DNA of 61,660 nucleotides from a virus. Every line of letters starts with the position of its first letter. Position 1 is the first letter of the stretch. Location of the stretch: the IMG/VR virus record IMGVR_UViG_3300007535_000176, positions 1 through 61,660 of that record, one strand, 5' to 3'. Made by a program: the position numbers and the translations under genes. Positions 16,817 through 25,827 of this stretch are shown one piece after another. Under the pieces are notes generated by a model that was not told the DNA's origin, ran no database searches, and saw nothing but the letters and a program-made list of their open reading frames with translations.

Positions 16817-17899
16817 ATGTATAGTTATCAAGACGTTCGCGTCGTGCACCTTGAAATAACACAACGCTGTCAAGCAGCCTGTCCTATGTGTGACCGTAAT
16901 GAAAATGGCGGGGCTGACAACATGCATCTGACAAATGCAGAGCTCAGTCTCCAAGATTGTCAGCATATTTTTCAACCAGAGTTTATACGACAACTTGACA
17001 CCATGTATATGTGTGGTAACTTGGGTGATCCGATTGTTGCACGTGATACCTTGGAAGTGTTTCGTTATTTTCGCAAACATAACCCAGATATGTGGTTAAG
17101 TATGAATACAAATGCAGGAGCAAAAAATGAAGCCTGGTGGCAAGAATTGGCAAGAATCCTCGGCAAGAATGCTGCGGTTATCTTTAGTGTTGATGGTCTT
17201 AGGGACACTAATCATCTTTATAGACAAAACGTGGTCTGGGATAAAATTGAACGAAATATGCGCGCCTTTATCGCAGCCGGTGGTCGAGCACGTTGGGATT
17301 TTATTGTGTTTGGACACAACGAGCACCAAATAGACGAGGCCCGTGACCTAGCTGAAAGTTGGGGTGTTGAAAGATTCCAACTCAAGAAGTCAGGCCGTTT
17401 CTTCACTGCCGACAGCAAGCAAAAAGACGAGCATCAAGCACAGAATCGCAAGGGTGAGAAAACAGCCACAATACGCAAGCCCGAACAACTCGAGCATCAA
17501 AACCTTGCCTTGCAAAAACAGAAACAGATTGAAAAGTCTTATGGAGGCATGAAAGAATATTATGACAATTGCCGGGTGGAATGCAAAGTGGCAAAAGAGC
17601 GCAACATTTTCATCACAGCAGAAGGATTGTTAATGCCATGCTGTTGGACTGCGGGCCGCATGTATAAATGGTGGCACAAAGATCCACGCATTGAACAGAT
17701 ATGGGACTTTATTGACCGTGCTGGCGGCAAGCAGGGTATCAGTGTGCTGGAAAACAGCCTACAGAGTGTCATGGAAGGGCCATTGCTAGGTGATATTCAA
17801 GCCAGCTGGACAAAAAATAGTATTGAAGAAGGCAAGCTTGGTGTGTGCGCAATGAAATGCGGCGCAGAGTTTGACCCATTTGGAGAGCAATTTAAATGA
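16817..17899 (+). CDS. Radical SAM/SPASM-like protein, GNxGDP subtype
   Basis: A 360-residue paralog of 1750-2883. CQAACPMC again gives C18, C22 and C25, and CGNLGDPI replaces the GGEP motif. FSVDGLRDTNH and GHNEHQIDEARD are shared segments. The C-terminal Cys-rich part includes CRVECKVAKERN, MPCCW and GVCAMKCG, consistent with a SPASM-type cluster domain. Relative to the paralog, it carries a Lys/Gln-rich insertion around residues 200-240. It begins 12 nt after the previous stop. The substrate is unknown. Confidence 0.9.
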   Translation: MYSYQDVRVVHLEITQRCQAACPMCDRNENGGADNMHLTNAELSLQDCQHIFQPEFIRQLDTMYMCGNLGDPIVARDTLEVFRYFRKHNPDMWLSMNTNAGAKNEAWWQELARILGKNAAVIFSVDGLRDTNHLYRQNVVWDKIERNMRAFIAAGGRARWDFIVFGHNEHQIDEARDLAESWGVERFQLKKSGRFFTADSKQKDEHQAQNRKGEKTATIRKPEQLEHQNLALQKQKQIEKSYGGMKEYYDNCRVECKVAKERNIFITAEGLLMPCCWTAGRMYKWWHKDPRIEQIWDFIDRAGGKQGISVLENSLQSVMEGPLLGDIQASWTKNSIEEGKLGVCAMKCGAEFDPFGEQFK

Positions 17900-18453
17900 A
17901 CATCTTAAGATTAACCCCCAATACATTTAGTGAACCATTTAAGTTCAGTTTTTTTCATGACGTTATACCTTCAGATATATTTGAGAGGTGTCGACAAGAA
18001 GCTCAACGCTATCCATATTTTCGTGTTGAAAAAACTAGAACTAGTAACCCCAATCGAATCTGGGCTAGTCAAAATCCTGGGTGGCTTAGTGCTATTGGAA
18101 TGGAATTTGATAGTGTTGAAGTGAAACGAGAAATCGCGTATGCCTTAGAGACACCGAGATCTTTTGTAAAAATGGGAACAAGAGTTGAACTGTGTATGGA
18201 CAGCGTGAGTAGTTGGTTAGAACCCCACCAGGATGATCCAGCCAAAGCAATGACTCTGCAGTTATATCTAGATGGAAATGGAATTAGCACCTCGCTGGGT
18301 GATATAAGCACAGACGTTAAGCCAAATATGGCTTGGGCATTTGATAATCAAAACACACCTGTCCACAGTTTGCCTCCTCTCAAATATAACCGTGTGAGCA
18401 TAATTGTCAATTATGTAGATGATTCATGGAGAGATCGATCAGTTCTAATGTAA
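17896..18453 (+). CDS. 2-oxoglutarate/Fe(II)-dependent oxygenase
   Basis: A 185-residue double-stranded beta-helix oxygenase. The metal triad is visible as EPHQDD (H111, D113) and VHSLPP (H157), with R166 in NRVSII as the 2-oxoglutarate carboxylate ligand. AWAFDNQ between them is a typical strand. It starts in an ATGA overlap with the radical SAM gene. It would hydroxylate or otherwise oxidise a substrate in the same pathway. The target is unknown. Confidence 0.75.
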   Translation: MNILRLTPNTFSEPFKFSFFHDVIPSDIFERCRQEAQRYPYFRVEKTRTSNPNRIWASQNPGWLSAIGMEFDSVEVKREIAYALETPRSFVKMGTRVELCMDSVSSWLEPHQDDPAKAMTLQLYLDGNGISTSLGDISTDVKPNMAWAFDNQNTPVHSLPPLKYNRVSIIVNYVDDSWRDRSVLM

Positions 18454-19409
18454 AGCGACTTTACTTTAAGCGCAGTAACATGTATATTGATTGGCAACTC
18501 AGTGATGTTTGTAATTTTCACTGTGTATATTGTAATGAGCAAAGCATGGGCGGCCAGCAAGGCTGGCCCACTCGTGATCAAGCCACGACCCTAGTTGATG
18601 AAATCATCAATCACAGTGAGCATGAAATCCGCACCTATAATCTGTTGGGAGGCGAACCCACATTGTGGCGTCATTTTGGCGATCTTTGCACATACATAAA
18701 AGAGCATGATCCCAACAGCATCATACAAGTGCTAACAAATGGCAGCCGCACCACACGATGGTGGGAGAAATATGCACCCTACATGGATAAAGTGATCGTC
18801 AGTCATCATGCTCATACCAGTTCAGCACAGCATGTGGTGGATGTGGTTGAGATTTGCCAGCCTTACAATGCAGCAAGCATTCAAGTTCTTGTGGATCAGC
18901 CAAATTTTGATCAATGTCGTGCTGACTTTGATTTATTTTTGGAGAAACTGCCTGGAGTAAACATTAGTGCCAAGAAGGGCGAAACATTTTTGGGCAGTGG
19001 CAAATGGATGCCATATACTGATGAACAGCTTGACTGGCTTGCTGGCACTCTAGAGCAGACACGAGCTAACAATCAGCGTGAACCACGCGTCAGTCGCCCA
19101 GACAGCCGCCGTGTGTGGGACCGACGCCTCTATGCTAGTGATGGAGAAACAGAATGGCAGACCAGCAATAAGCAATTGATCATCAACGACCAGAATCATT
19201 TTCGTGGCTGGCATTGTAATATAGGCCGTGACATGCTCAGTGTCAAGCCCAATGGTGATCTTGCTCCCAGCAGTGCCTGCTTCAAGGAGGAACGCCTGGG
19301 CAATTATCGTGACGGCACAGGAATAACCTGGCCTCAACGTGCTTATGTGTGTGTCTATGAGGGCTGTTATTGCGGTGCTGATTTGGAAATAGAGAAACGT
19401 GCACCATGA
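18426..19409 (+). CDS. Radical SAM protein without twitch N-terminus
   Basis: A 327-residue protein with CNFHCVYC (C29, C33, C36), LLGGEPT and TNGSRTTRWW. The C-terminal part has WHCNIGRDMLSV, PSSACF and VYEGCYCGAD, which may bind a further cluster. The ATG at 18426 overlaps the oxygenase gene by 28 nt. An ATG at 18480 would still keep the whole core (MYIDWQLSDVCNF...), and neither start has a convincing ribosome-binding site. It resembles 25827-26903 in the WH/WD-C-x-I-G-D/M-D-x-L-x-x segment. Confidence 0.87.
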   Translation: MERSISSNVKRLYFKRSNMYIDWQLSDVCNFHCVYCNEQSMGGQQGWPTRDQATTLVDEIINHSEHEIRTYNLLGGEPTLWRHFGDLCTYIKEHDPNSIIQVLTNGSRTTRWWEKYAPYMDKVIVSHHAHTSSAQHVVDVVEICQPYNAASIQVLVDQPNFDQCRADFDLFLEKLPGVNISAKKGETFLGSGKWMPYTDEQLDWLAGTLEQTRANNQREPRVSRPDSRRVWDRRLYASDGETEWQTSNKQLIINDQNHFRGWHCNIGRDMLSVKPNGDLAPSSACFKEERLGNYRDGTGITWPQRAYVCVYEGCYCGADLEIEKRAP

Positions 19410-20494
19410 AATGTTTTGCCACAACCAATAGTCTTCAAATAACTCCGACTGGCCAGGTCCAGCCTTGTTGTAAATTCAAGCAAGCATTCGGTGGCATGGA
19501 AAAGCTTGATGATTATTTTGCATTGCCAGAGCTGGTTGAGTTACAGCAACGTCACCACCAAGGAGACTATACCAAGAACTGTAACAGTTGCCTGATCAAT
19601 GAACAAAACGGCAGGCAGAGTCGCCGACAAATGTATGAGCGTATTGGTTTGGGTGCGACAGATTTCTTTCTTGATGTTAGCATGGGAAACTATTGCAACC
19701 TTGCGTGTCGTATGTGTGGCCCAGAAAATTCTACCAAATGGCAAAAGCCTCATTCATTTTTGGTCAATCATGGTCTTGAAAGGGCTCAAAATTATAAACA
19801 CCACATGCTCGATAAAACAGACATATCAAATATTGTTGACATATTGCGAGCGCAAACCGGCAGGGTAATTATTGAGATCAAGGGCGGCGAACCTTTTATA
19901 ATGCCAATTAGCCAGGAGTTCTTTACGGCGCTCGCAACTTGTGCCAACAGCTTCAATTTTGAAATTTGGATGACCAGCAATCTCACTGTAGTTCCAGATT
20001 GGTGGTATGATCTTAGTAAAGAGTTTGGTGTAGTGGAATTCAATACAAGCATTGATGGACTAGGGCATTTTTACAAATATATTCGTGACGAAAACCAGTC
20101 CAGTGAAAATCTTTTTATGAACATTCTTGAATTACAACAATTAAATAATCATCGAATCAGATTTAATATTGTTGTGCAAAATCTCAATATGAACAATCTA
20201 GCAGATTTGTATGATAGGTGTTATTTTTTCGTTGGAAATGAAAAAGACATCACTCTTATACCCCTGCAAGATCCAGCTTATTATCGTCCAAATATATTTC
20301 CAGACAATCAAAAAGCAGCGGTATTGGATGATTTAGAGCAAAGCGAGATTGTCAATAATCGAGAATTTTTGGGAATTGTGAATTACTTCTCACAGCCATG
20401 TGATCCTGAATTATGGGAACGGTTCATCAACATCAGCAGTGCACTGGATAAACATAGAGGGCAGAGCTTATGTTCCGTGATGAATGTGACCTAG
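19406..20494 (+). CDS. Twitch-domain radical SAM protein
   Basis: A 362-residue protein. The N-terminus MKCFATTNSLQITPTGQVQPCC gives C3 and C21-C22; CNSC is at 59-62. The core motif CNLACRMC gives C97, C101 and C104, followed by KGGEPF and FNTSIDG. ATGA overlap with the upstream gene. It is shorter at the C-terminus than the larger twitch paralogs. The substrate is unknown. Confidence 0.9.
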   Translation: MKCFATTNSLQITPTGQVQPCCKFKQAFGGMEKLDDYFALPELVELQQRHHQGDYTKNCNSCLINEQNGRQSRRQMYERIGLGATDFFLDVSMGNYCNLACRMCGPENSTKWQKPHSFLVNHGLERAQNYKHHMLDKTDISNIVDILRAQTGRVIIEIKGGEPFIMPISQEFFTALATCANSFNFEIWMTSNLTVVPDWWYDLSKEFGVVEFNTSIDGLGHFYKYIRDENQSSENLFMNILELQQLNNHRIRFNIVVQNLNMNNLADLYDRCYFFVGNEKDITLIPLQDPAYYRPNIFPDNQKAAVLDDLEQSEIVNNREFLGIVNYFSQPCDPELWERFINISSALDKHRGQSLCSVMNVT

Positions 20495-21381
20495 AAAGAA
20501 TTCCACACGGACTTGACGATTGGCTGGCACGTGAACCTATCTATTATCACCCAGCTATGCCTCTCGATCAAATACCACCGCAGCGATGCGGTGATGACGA
20601 ATACATACAGGATCGTCAGGTTCTTGGTTATTATCGTAACCTCAGTTATGAAATGATCAGGTTCATGGATTATGAAAATCCTATCATCGGTGTCATGGTG
20701 ACAACAGCTTGTTGGTTGGTAACCAGCATGAGTGAACAGGGCATGTTGAGCCCACTTAACATACAAGGATGGAATAACAATGTCCACCCAGGCATCAAGC
20801 GTTATATTGTTGCACATTATCTACAGTTTGACGCGGTCCCTGTTCTCTGGCAGGGTCCTGAACGAACCTCAAAATGGAAAATTAATTGTTTACGAAATCT
20901 TGAAGAAATCTACGGAAGAAATATTAGTGTTAAACTCAGACAGAAAGACCACGTATGTCTTGAAGTCAGTTCTCACAGCGAAAGCAATTGGCGCGATCCA
21001 AATGGATATGATTTTTGGGTTAAGGCTGCACTTGAGGACTTGGGAAACCAACATAAAATATTTGACTATGTTAGGGATCACGGGTTAAATCTCCTCTGTG
21101 ATGTGCCTGGATACACCATAAATAATGCTGACGTATTTCGCACTCACGCTTCTAGGAAAGCCGATCAACACGATTTTTACTTGGAAATACCTGATGCCCA
21201 GCTGCTCGAAAAAGACCTTTGGCAGCTTTATTTCCATTTTGATCCTAGAGTTGGGTTAAAAACATGCCCAGTAACCGGTATCAAGATTGTAAACAAATTG
21301 GGCGATCCCAATTGGCAAATTGAGGTTGACTTGGCTCGAACACTTGACAGGCCTTGGCTGTCAGAACCGGAGAAACAATGA
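20470..21381 (+). CDS. Unidentified protein (303 aa)
   Basis: Begins 25 nt inside the previous radical SAM gene and ends in an ATGA overlap with the next one. It has no radical SAM motif and no signal peptide. Several cysteines are scattered but not in a cluster pattern. Segments such as WQGPERTSKWK and SSHSESNWRDPNGYDFW are rich in polar and aromatic residues. I do not recognise the family. The tight packing between two radical SAM genes suggests a dedicated partner or substrate-handling protein (inference). Confidence 0.7.
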   Translation: MFRDECDLERIPHGLDDWLAREPIYYHPAMPLDQIPPQRCGDDEYIQDRQVLGYYRNLSYEMIRFMDYENPIIGVMVTTACWLVTSMSEQGMLSPLNIQGWNNNVHPGIKRYIVAHYLQFDAVPVLWQGPERTSKWKINCLRNLEEIYGRNISVKLRQKDHVCLEVSSHSESNWRDPNGYDFWVKAALEDLGNQHKIFDYVRDHGLNLLCDVPGYTINNADVFRTHASRKADQHDFYLEIPDAQLLEKDLWQLYFHFDPRVGLKTCPVTGIKIVNKLGDPNWQIEVDLARTLDRPWLSEPEKQ

Positions 21382-22778
21382 ATAAGAAAATGCCCAGTGA
21401 CACATTTTGTATCCTGCCCTGGATACACTTGAGCACACGACCAGATGGACAAATGAGAGTATGCTGCACGGCGAATGCCAGCAGTGTTGGTCCAACTAAC
21501 GACAAAGAGCATGGCGGGCAAATTGGCATACTCAAAGATGAACAGGGCAAACCAAACAATTTGAATGTGAGCGACTTTCAAAGTGCTTGGAATTCAACAT
21601 ACATGCGCAATGTGCGAAAGCAAATGCTCAATGGCGAAAAACCGCCATCATGTCTTAAATGTTTTCGAGAAGAAGCTGCTGGACACAATTCAAAACGCAT
21701 GTGGGAAACAAGATATTGGTCGGAAAGATTTGACATCGACCAACTCGTTGATGAAACAAACGAGGACGGATCGATTCCTCCTAAATTGCGTTATATTGAT
21801 TTGCGATTTGGCACAAAATGTCAATTGGCTTGTGTGATGTGTTCGCCACACGATAGTTCAGGATGGATTAAAGAACATTCACAAATATATCCGCAAGTTC
21901 AAAACCCAGCATTGAAAGAAACCATGGGCTGGAAAGACAAAGGAAGCACAAATGGAAGCTCGTATAATTGGCACAAAAACAATCCTGTATTTTGGGAGCA
22001 GTTCAACGAACAAATTCCGCACATGTCTCAATTATATTTCGCGGGTGGTGAAAGCCTCATCATTGACGAGCACTACACTATCCTTGAGCAAGCCATTAAA
22101 AACGGACACGCCGGGAACCTCGAGCTGCGATATAACAGTAATGGTGTTGAATGGCGAGAAGACCTTTTTGATTTGTGGAAAGAGTTTAAATTGGTTCGTT
22201 TTCACTATAGTGTCGACGATATCGGTGCAAGAAATGAATATATTAGATATCCCAGCAAATGGGATAGAACCAAGGACGTCTTCCATATTCTTGATGAAAG
22301 AACGAGCGATAATGTTGAAGTCACTGTTGCTTGCGCCGTACAAGCCCTGAACATCTACTACATTCCTGACTTTATTCGCTGGAAACTTACTCAGGGCTTT
22401 CGCAAGATCAATATGTGGCCATTTGGTGCAGGAGGTATTAACTATCATTTCGTTTATCACCCACCGCATCTCAATGTTAAGAGTCTGCCACCTTGGTTCA
22501 AGGATGAAGTAGAGAGAAAATATGAAGAGTTCATTCCGTGGTGGGAAGAAAATTGGCAGCTTGGTGTGCCCAGCTGGCATCAGGGCAAGGTTGACTACGA
22601 TACATGGAGGGGTGCAAGCTATGGTGTTGATCGGTTGCGCGGCATGGTCAACTTCATGAAGAGTGAAGATTGGAGTCAGCGAATGCCTGAAATGAAAGAA
22701 TATATTGAATTGATTGACCGCACTCGAGATCTTAAATTTGCAGAAGTATTTCCAGAAATGAAGGATATTTTTCGCTGA
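21378..22778 (+). CDS. Twitch-domain radical SAM protein
   Basis: The ATG at 21378 follows GGAG by six bases and overlaps the upstream stop by 4 nt; a TTG at 21354 is less likely. The 466-residue protein has FCILPWIHLSTRPDGQ, CC at 29-30 and CLKC (C92, C95). The core CQLACVMC (C148, C152, C155) has Gln after the first cysteine where most relatives have Asn. FAGGES then replaces GGEP. The substrate is unknown. It ends in a TGATG junction with the next radical SAM gene. Confidence 0.9.
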   Translation: MNKKMPSDTFCILPWIHLSTRPDGQMRVCCTANASSVGPTNDKEHGGQIGILKDEQGKPNNLNVSDFQSAWNSTYMRNVRKQMLNGEKPPSCLKCFREEAAGHNSKRMWETRYWSERFDIDQLVDETNEDGSIPPKLRYIDLRFGTKCQLACVMCSPHDSSGWIKEHSQIYPQVQNPALKETMGWKDKGSTNGSSYNWHKNNPVFWEQFNEQIPHMSQLYFAGGESLIIDEHYTILEQAIKNGHAGNLELRYNSNGVEWREDLFDLWKEFKLVRFHYSVDDIGARNEYIRYPSKWDRTKDVFHILDERTSDNVEVTVACAVQALNIYYIPDFIRWKLTQGFRKINMWPFGAGGINYHFVYHPPHLNVKSLPPWFKDEVERKYEEFIPWWEENWQLGVPSWHQGKVDYDTWRGASYGVDRLRGMVNFMKSEDWSQRMPEMKEYIELIDRTRDLKFAEVFPEMKDIFR

Positions 22779-23878
22779 TGGTCTTTTGTATTGCTCCTTT
22801 TGTGAACTTCAGCACAAGAACAGATGGACGTATTCGCACCTGTTGTCAGGCTGATGAATTCAAAACTGTCCATGCATTTGACAATGATATAGAATCGATC
22901 TGGCGCAGCGAGGAATGGGAAGCATTGCGTGATCGGTTCCGCGCAGGCGAGTGGCCAGATCAATGTCACCGTTGCCGACGTAATGTAGAGAATGGCGTGA
23001 GTGCTCGTATTGGCATGGAAAACGAACGCTGGAAACATTTGGATTGGCAAGCACTTAAAGAAAATCCCGAGATACATATCTTCGATTTGCGCATGGGCAA
23101 TACTTGTAACCTCAAATGTGTTATGTGCAGCCCGGTTAATAGCAGCTTGTGGTGGAACGAACAAAAACTATTTGATCACTTAGGAGATGATGAAGTCAAA
23201 AACCGCCATCGTTATAAATGGGCAATGGATGATTACCTGTTAGACGAAGTAAAGCAAAATCTAGGCAATTTGCAGATGCTTTACTTTAGTGGTGGCGAAC
23301 CACTATTGATCAAAAAGCACCGGGAAATCATTGAGGAATGTATTGCACAAGGAGTTGCGGATCATATTAAATTGGTTTACGACACCAATGCCACGATGAT
23401 TGATGAGTATTGGATAGAACGTTGGAGTCACTTCAAGGCGGTACAAATTAATTTCAGTATTGACGGCGGGCCAGAAGTGGTCGAGTATATTCGATACCCT
23501 GTTAAATATGATGACTTGATTCAGTCCATGGAATTGTTGTCTGATAGCACTTGTGATGTGTTTTTACAGTTTAGCCTGGCTGCATACAATATATACGAAG
23601 TCAACAAGATAATCGATCTCAAAAATCAATATGGATTTCGTGGCATCAATATCAGCTTGGTTTACTGGCCAGATTTCCTGTCAGCCAAAGTGTTACCAGA
23701 CCATATAAAACAAGAGGCAAAAGAGCTCTATGCTGATTGTGAAGTGGGACGAGTGCGTGACTACATTAATAATCTCGAGTTGGATGGTAGCCAGCCTGGG
23801 GGTATGAAAGACTACTTTGAAAAGATCGACCTGAGTAGAGGATTAAATTACAAGGAAGTGTTTAAATGGCTGACATAA
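22778..23878 (+). CDS. Twitch-domain radical SAM protein
   Basis: A 366-residue protein with MVFCIAPFVNFSTRTDGRIR, CC at 22-23, CHRC (C63, C66), the core CNLKCVMC (C110, C114, C117) and FSGGEPLL. The ending RGLNYKEVF is a variant of a tail found in several relatives (GLDWKRS, DQNYKDYA). TGATG junction upstream and a 13-nt overlap downstream with the three-domain protein. The substrate is unknown. Confidence 0.9.
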   Translation: MVFCIAPFVNFSTRTDGRIRTCCQADEFKTVHAFDNDIESIWRSEEWEALRDRFRAGEWPDQCHRCRRNVENGVSARIGMENERWKHLDWQALKENPEIHIFDLRMGNTCNLKCVMCSPVNSSLWWNEQKLFDHLGDDEVKNRHRYKWAMDDYLLDEVKQNLGNLQMLYFSGGEPLLIKKHREIIEECIAQGVADHIKLVYDTNATMIDEYWIERWSHFKAVQINFSIDGGPEVVEYIRYPVKYDDLIQSMELLSDSTCDVFLQFSLAAYNIYEVNKIIDLKNQYGFRGINISLVYWPDFLSAKVLPDHIKQEAKELYADCEVGRVRDYINNLELDGSQPGGMKDYFEKIDLSRGLNYKEVFKWLT

Positions 23879-25827
23879 AACTATTAGTTGCAATCTGGGA
23901 TACACGAGACCAGTTCGATATTCCTGACGATCTAGCCAACCAAATGCTAGACATCACACACAAATTTGCAATGAGCATTAAAGGTCATGTTCGCAAATAT
24001 GATATTGAACTTGGTAGCGACATCGTTATCACATCCGTCAATAATTTGATCGATCGAACACAGCAATACGACTTTACTCATGCGGTGGTAATAGCTAGTG
24101 GTTGTGTAATACACAATCCAGATGATTTTTGTCAAGGTATACGAAATCAAATCAAAAACAATCCGGGAATGTGCATGAGTGCACACATATTACATACAGG
24201 ATTGTGGCCAAGTGAAAACAATCCAGATTTCTATACCTTGCATGAGCAAACCATACTATTGAGTCGTCATGCATTGGATCACATGGCTGATGATGGACTT
24301 GTTATAAATGAAGGTCCAGGATATCAAACTGACAACTGGAACCCCATCAAACGTGACGAGCGCAATGTTCATGACGACTATACTCCTGTTGATATTGGCC
24401 CGGATCGTGATCGCAAGGCTGTGCCACTAACAAAAAATAGTCGCATGGGCGTCTGTGAAGAGCTGCTCAATTATTGCATTGTTCGCCGTTGGCACGTTCA
24501 AAATTTTAACCCTCTTGTGCGTCGTAGCAAAGGATATTCTTACCATAATGAACGAACTGATGAATTCGCCCGTTATCTTAATATGGAACCTCGTGTTCTT
24601 GATCAAGACGTCATGCTACGCGGGCATTGGGAATTCTTTAAGAAATTTGATTACAGAGACAAGTTTTGGGCATTTAATACTGAAAGCATGTGTGATGCTC
24701 TTCCTGATCGTGAATATGATGCATTCATTGGAGTTGCGGCAGGACAAATCCCCTGGCATTATTTAAGCCATTATCGTTTTGCCCCTGATACTGAGGTTAT
24801 TTTTATTGACATAGATCCCAACGCATTGAAATTCCAGCGTTGGTTTGTTGAAAATTATGATCCTGAATCAATGCATGAATGGAGTGACATTGTTGACCGT
24901 TATCTCGCAGTCACTCCTGGAGTCAATCCTATTGGCAATAAAGATTTGAGTTCAGAATTGTGGTTGGAGTATCGTAATCAAATTAAAGAAAAATGGCCAC
25001 AAATACGAAACTATACGTATCATTATGTTCATGAGGATATGATCACCAGCCAATCTCTGAGAGATTGGGCATCTCGATCCAAAATTCCCATGGTGTGGTT
25101 TAGCAACGTCTTTCGTTACAGTGGTGTAATTGAAAAGAATTATGATACAGAATCACTACAGAATTTCCTTAATGGAATCGTTCACGCCAATCGACATGCA
25201 GCATGGGTTGGTGATAATATGCATGTAGGCCTTTGTGTGGGCCCAAATAGTCAACCAACCAGCCGTGAACGTTTTTGTAAAAAGCTTGATATACCCAAAA
25301 TGGATGTATTACAAGTTCAAAAAGAAATTCAACATCTTGAAAACCAAGGTATGTTCACTGATCACCGTGGCGGAGACCATCCAGGCTGGTCCAGCTTTGT
25401 TCTTCACGGACTGGGATATGATAAAACTCTAGGCAAAGAATATTATGGGTATGAACATGACCGTGATGCGCCCTATGATTGGACTGTGGAAGCTGAAAAA
25501 TACACACCAACACTGGTGCAGTATTTTCGAGAAGCAGGATTCAAACGTCGTTATCACCGTATTCGAATCATGCGTTTGGCTCCAGGTGGGTATATAAGTA
25601 TACATGACGATGATCCACAAAAACATAGAACACAATGGGCTATGAATATAGCAATTAACAATCCAGAACAATGTGAGATGCATTTCTGGGACCAAGAGTT
25701 TCGCTATGCAGGCTGTGTTCCTTGGCAACCTGGCGACGCTTATCGTATAAGAATTCATTTCCCACATATGGTAATGAACAACAGTGATGAAGTTCGCTAT
25801 CACATAATCGTGCATGGGGAAGATTAA
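23866..25827 (+). CDS. Three-part protein: N-terminal GT-like, central Rossmann, C-terminal Asp/Asn hydroxylase domain
   Basis: The largest protein of the island (653 aa). Residues 1 to about 200 contain strand-rich segments (DFTHAVVIASGCVIHNPDDF) that recall a GT-A fold, weakly. The middle has YDAFIGVAAGQIPWHYLS followed by TEVIFIDIDPNALKFQ, a Rossmann pattern with acidic end like SAM methyltransferases. The C-terminal 90 residues are an aspartyl/asparaginyl beta-hydroxylase-like oxygenase: SIHDDD (H580, D582), FPHMVMNN (H634) and R644. The fusion suggests consecutive steps on one substrate. The substrate is unknown. Confidence 0.7.
   Translation: MADIKLLVAIWDTRDQFDIPDDLANQMLDITHKFAMSIKGHVRKYDIELGSDIVITSVNNLIDRTQQYDFTHAVVIASGCVIHNPDDFCQGIRNQIKNNPGMCMSAHILHTGLWPSENNPDFYTLHEQTILLSRHALDHMADDGLVINEGPGYQTDNWNPIKRDERNVHDDYTPVDIGPDRDRKAVPLTKNSRMGVCEELLNYCIVRRWHVQNFNPLVRRSKGYSYHNERTDEFARYLNMEPRVLDQDVMLRGHWEFFKKFDYRDKFWAFNTESMCDALPDREYDAFIGVAAGQIPWHYLSHYRFAPDTEVIFIDIDPNALKFQRWFVENYDPESMHEWSDIVDRYLAVTPGVNPIGNKDLSSELWLEYRNQIKEKWPQIRNYTYHYVHEDMITSQSLRDWASRSKIPMVWFSNVFRYSGVIEKNYDTESLQNFLNGIVHANRHAAWVGDNMHVGLCVGPNSQPTSRERFCKKLDIPKMDVLQVQKEIQHLENQGMFTDHRGGDHPGWSSFVLHGLGYDKTLGKEYYGYEHDRDAPYDWTVEAEKYTPTLVQYFREAGFKRRYHRIRIMRLAPGGYISIHDDDPQKHRTQWAMNIAINNPEQCEMHFWDQEFRYAGCVPWQPGDAYRIRIHFPHMVMNNSDEVRYHIIVHGED

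Noticed and set aside
16457-17080. A - strand open frame of about 207 codons
   Set aside because: It spans two + strand genes and their junction, including the radical SAM cysteines, and has no operon context on that strand.
17866-17899. DPFGEQFK end of the radical SAM protein as a third KDPFIY-type tail
   Set aside because: Only DPF is shared, the context is the end of a large enzyme, and there is no basic helix before it.
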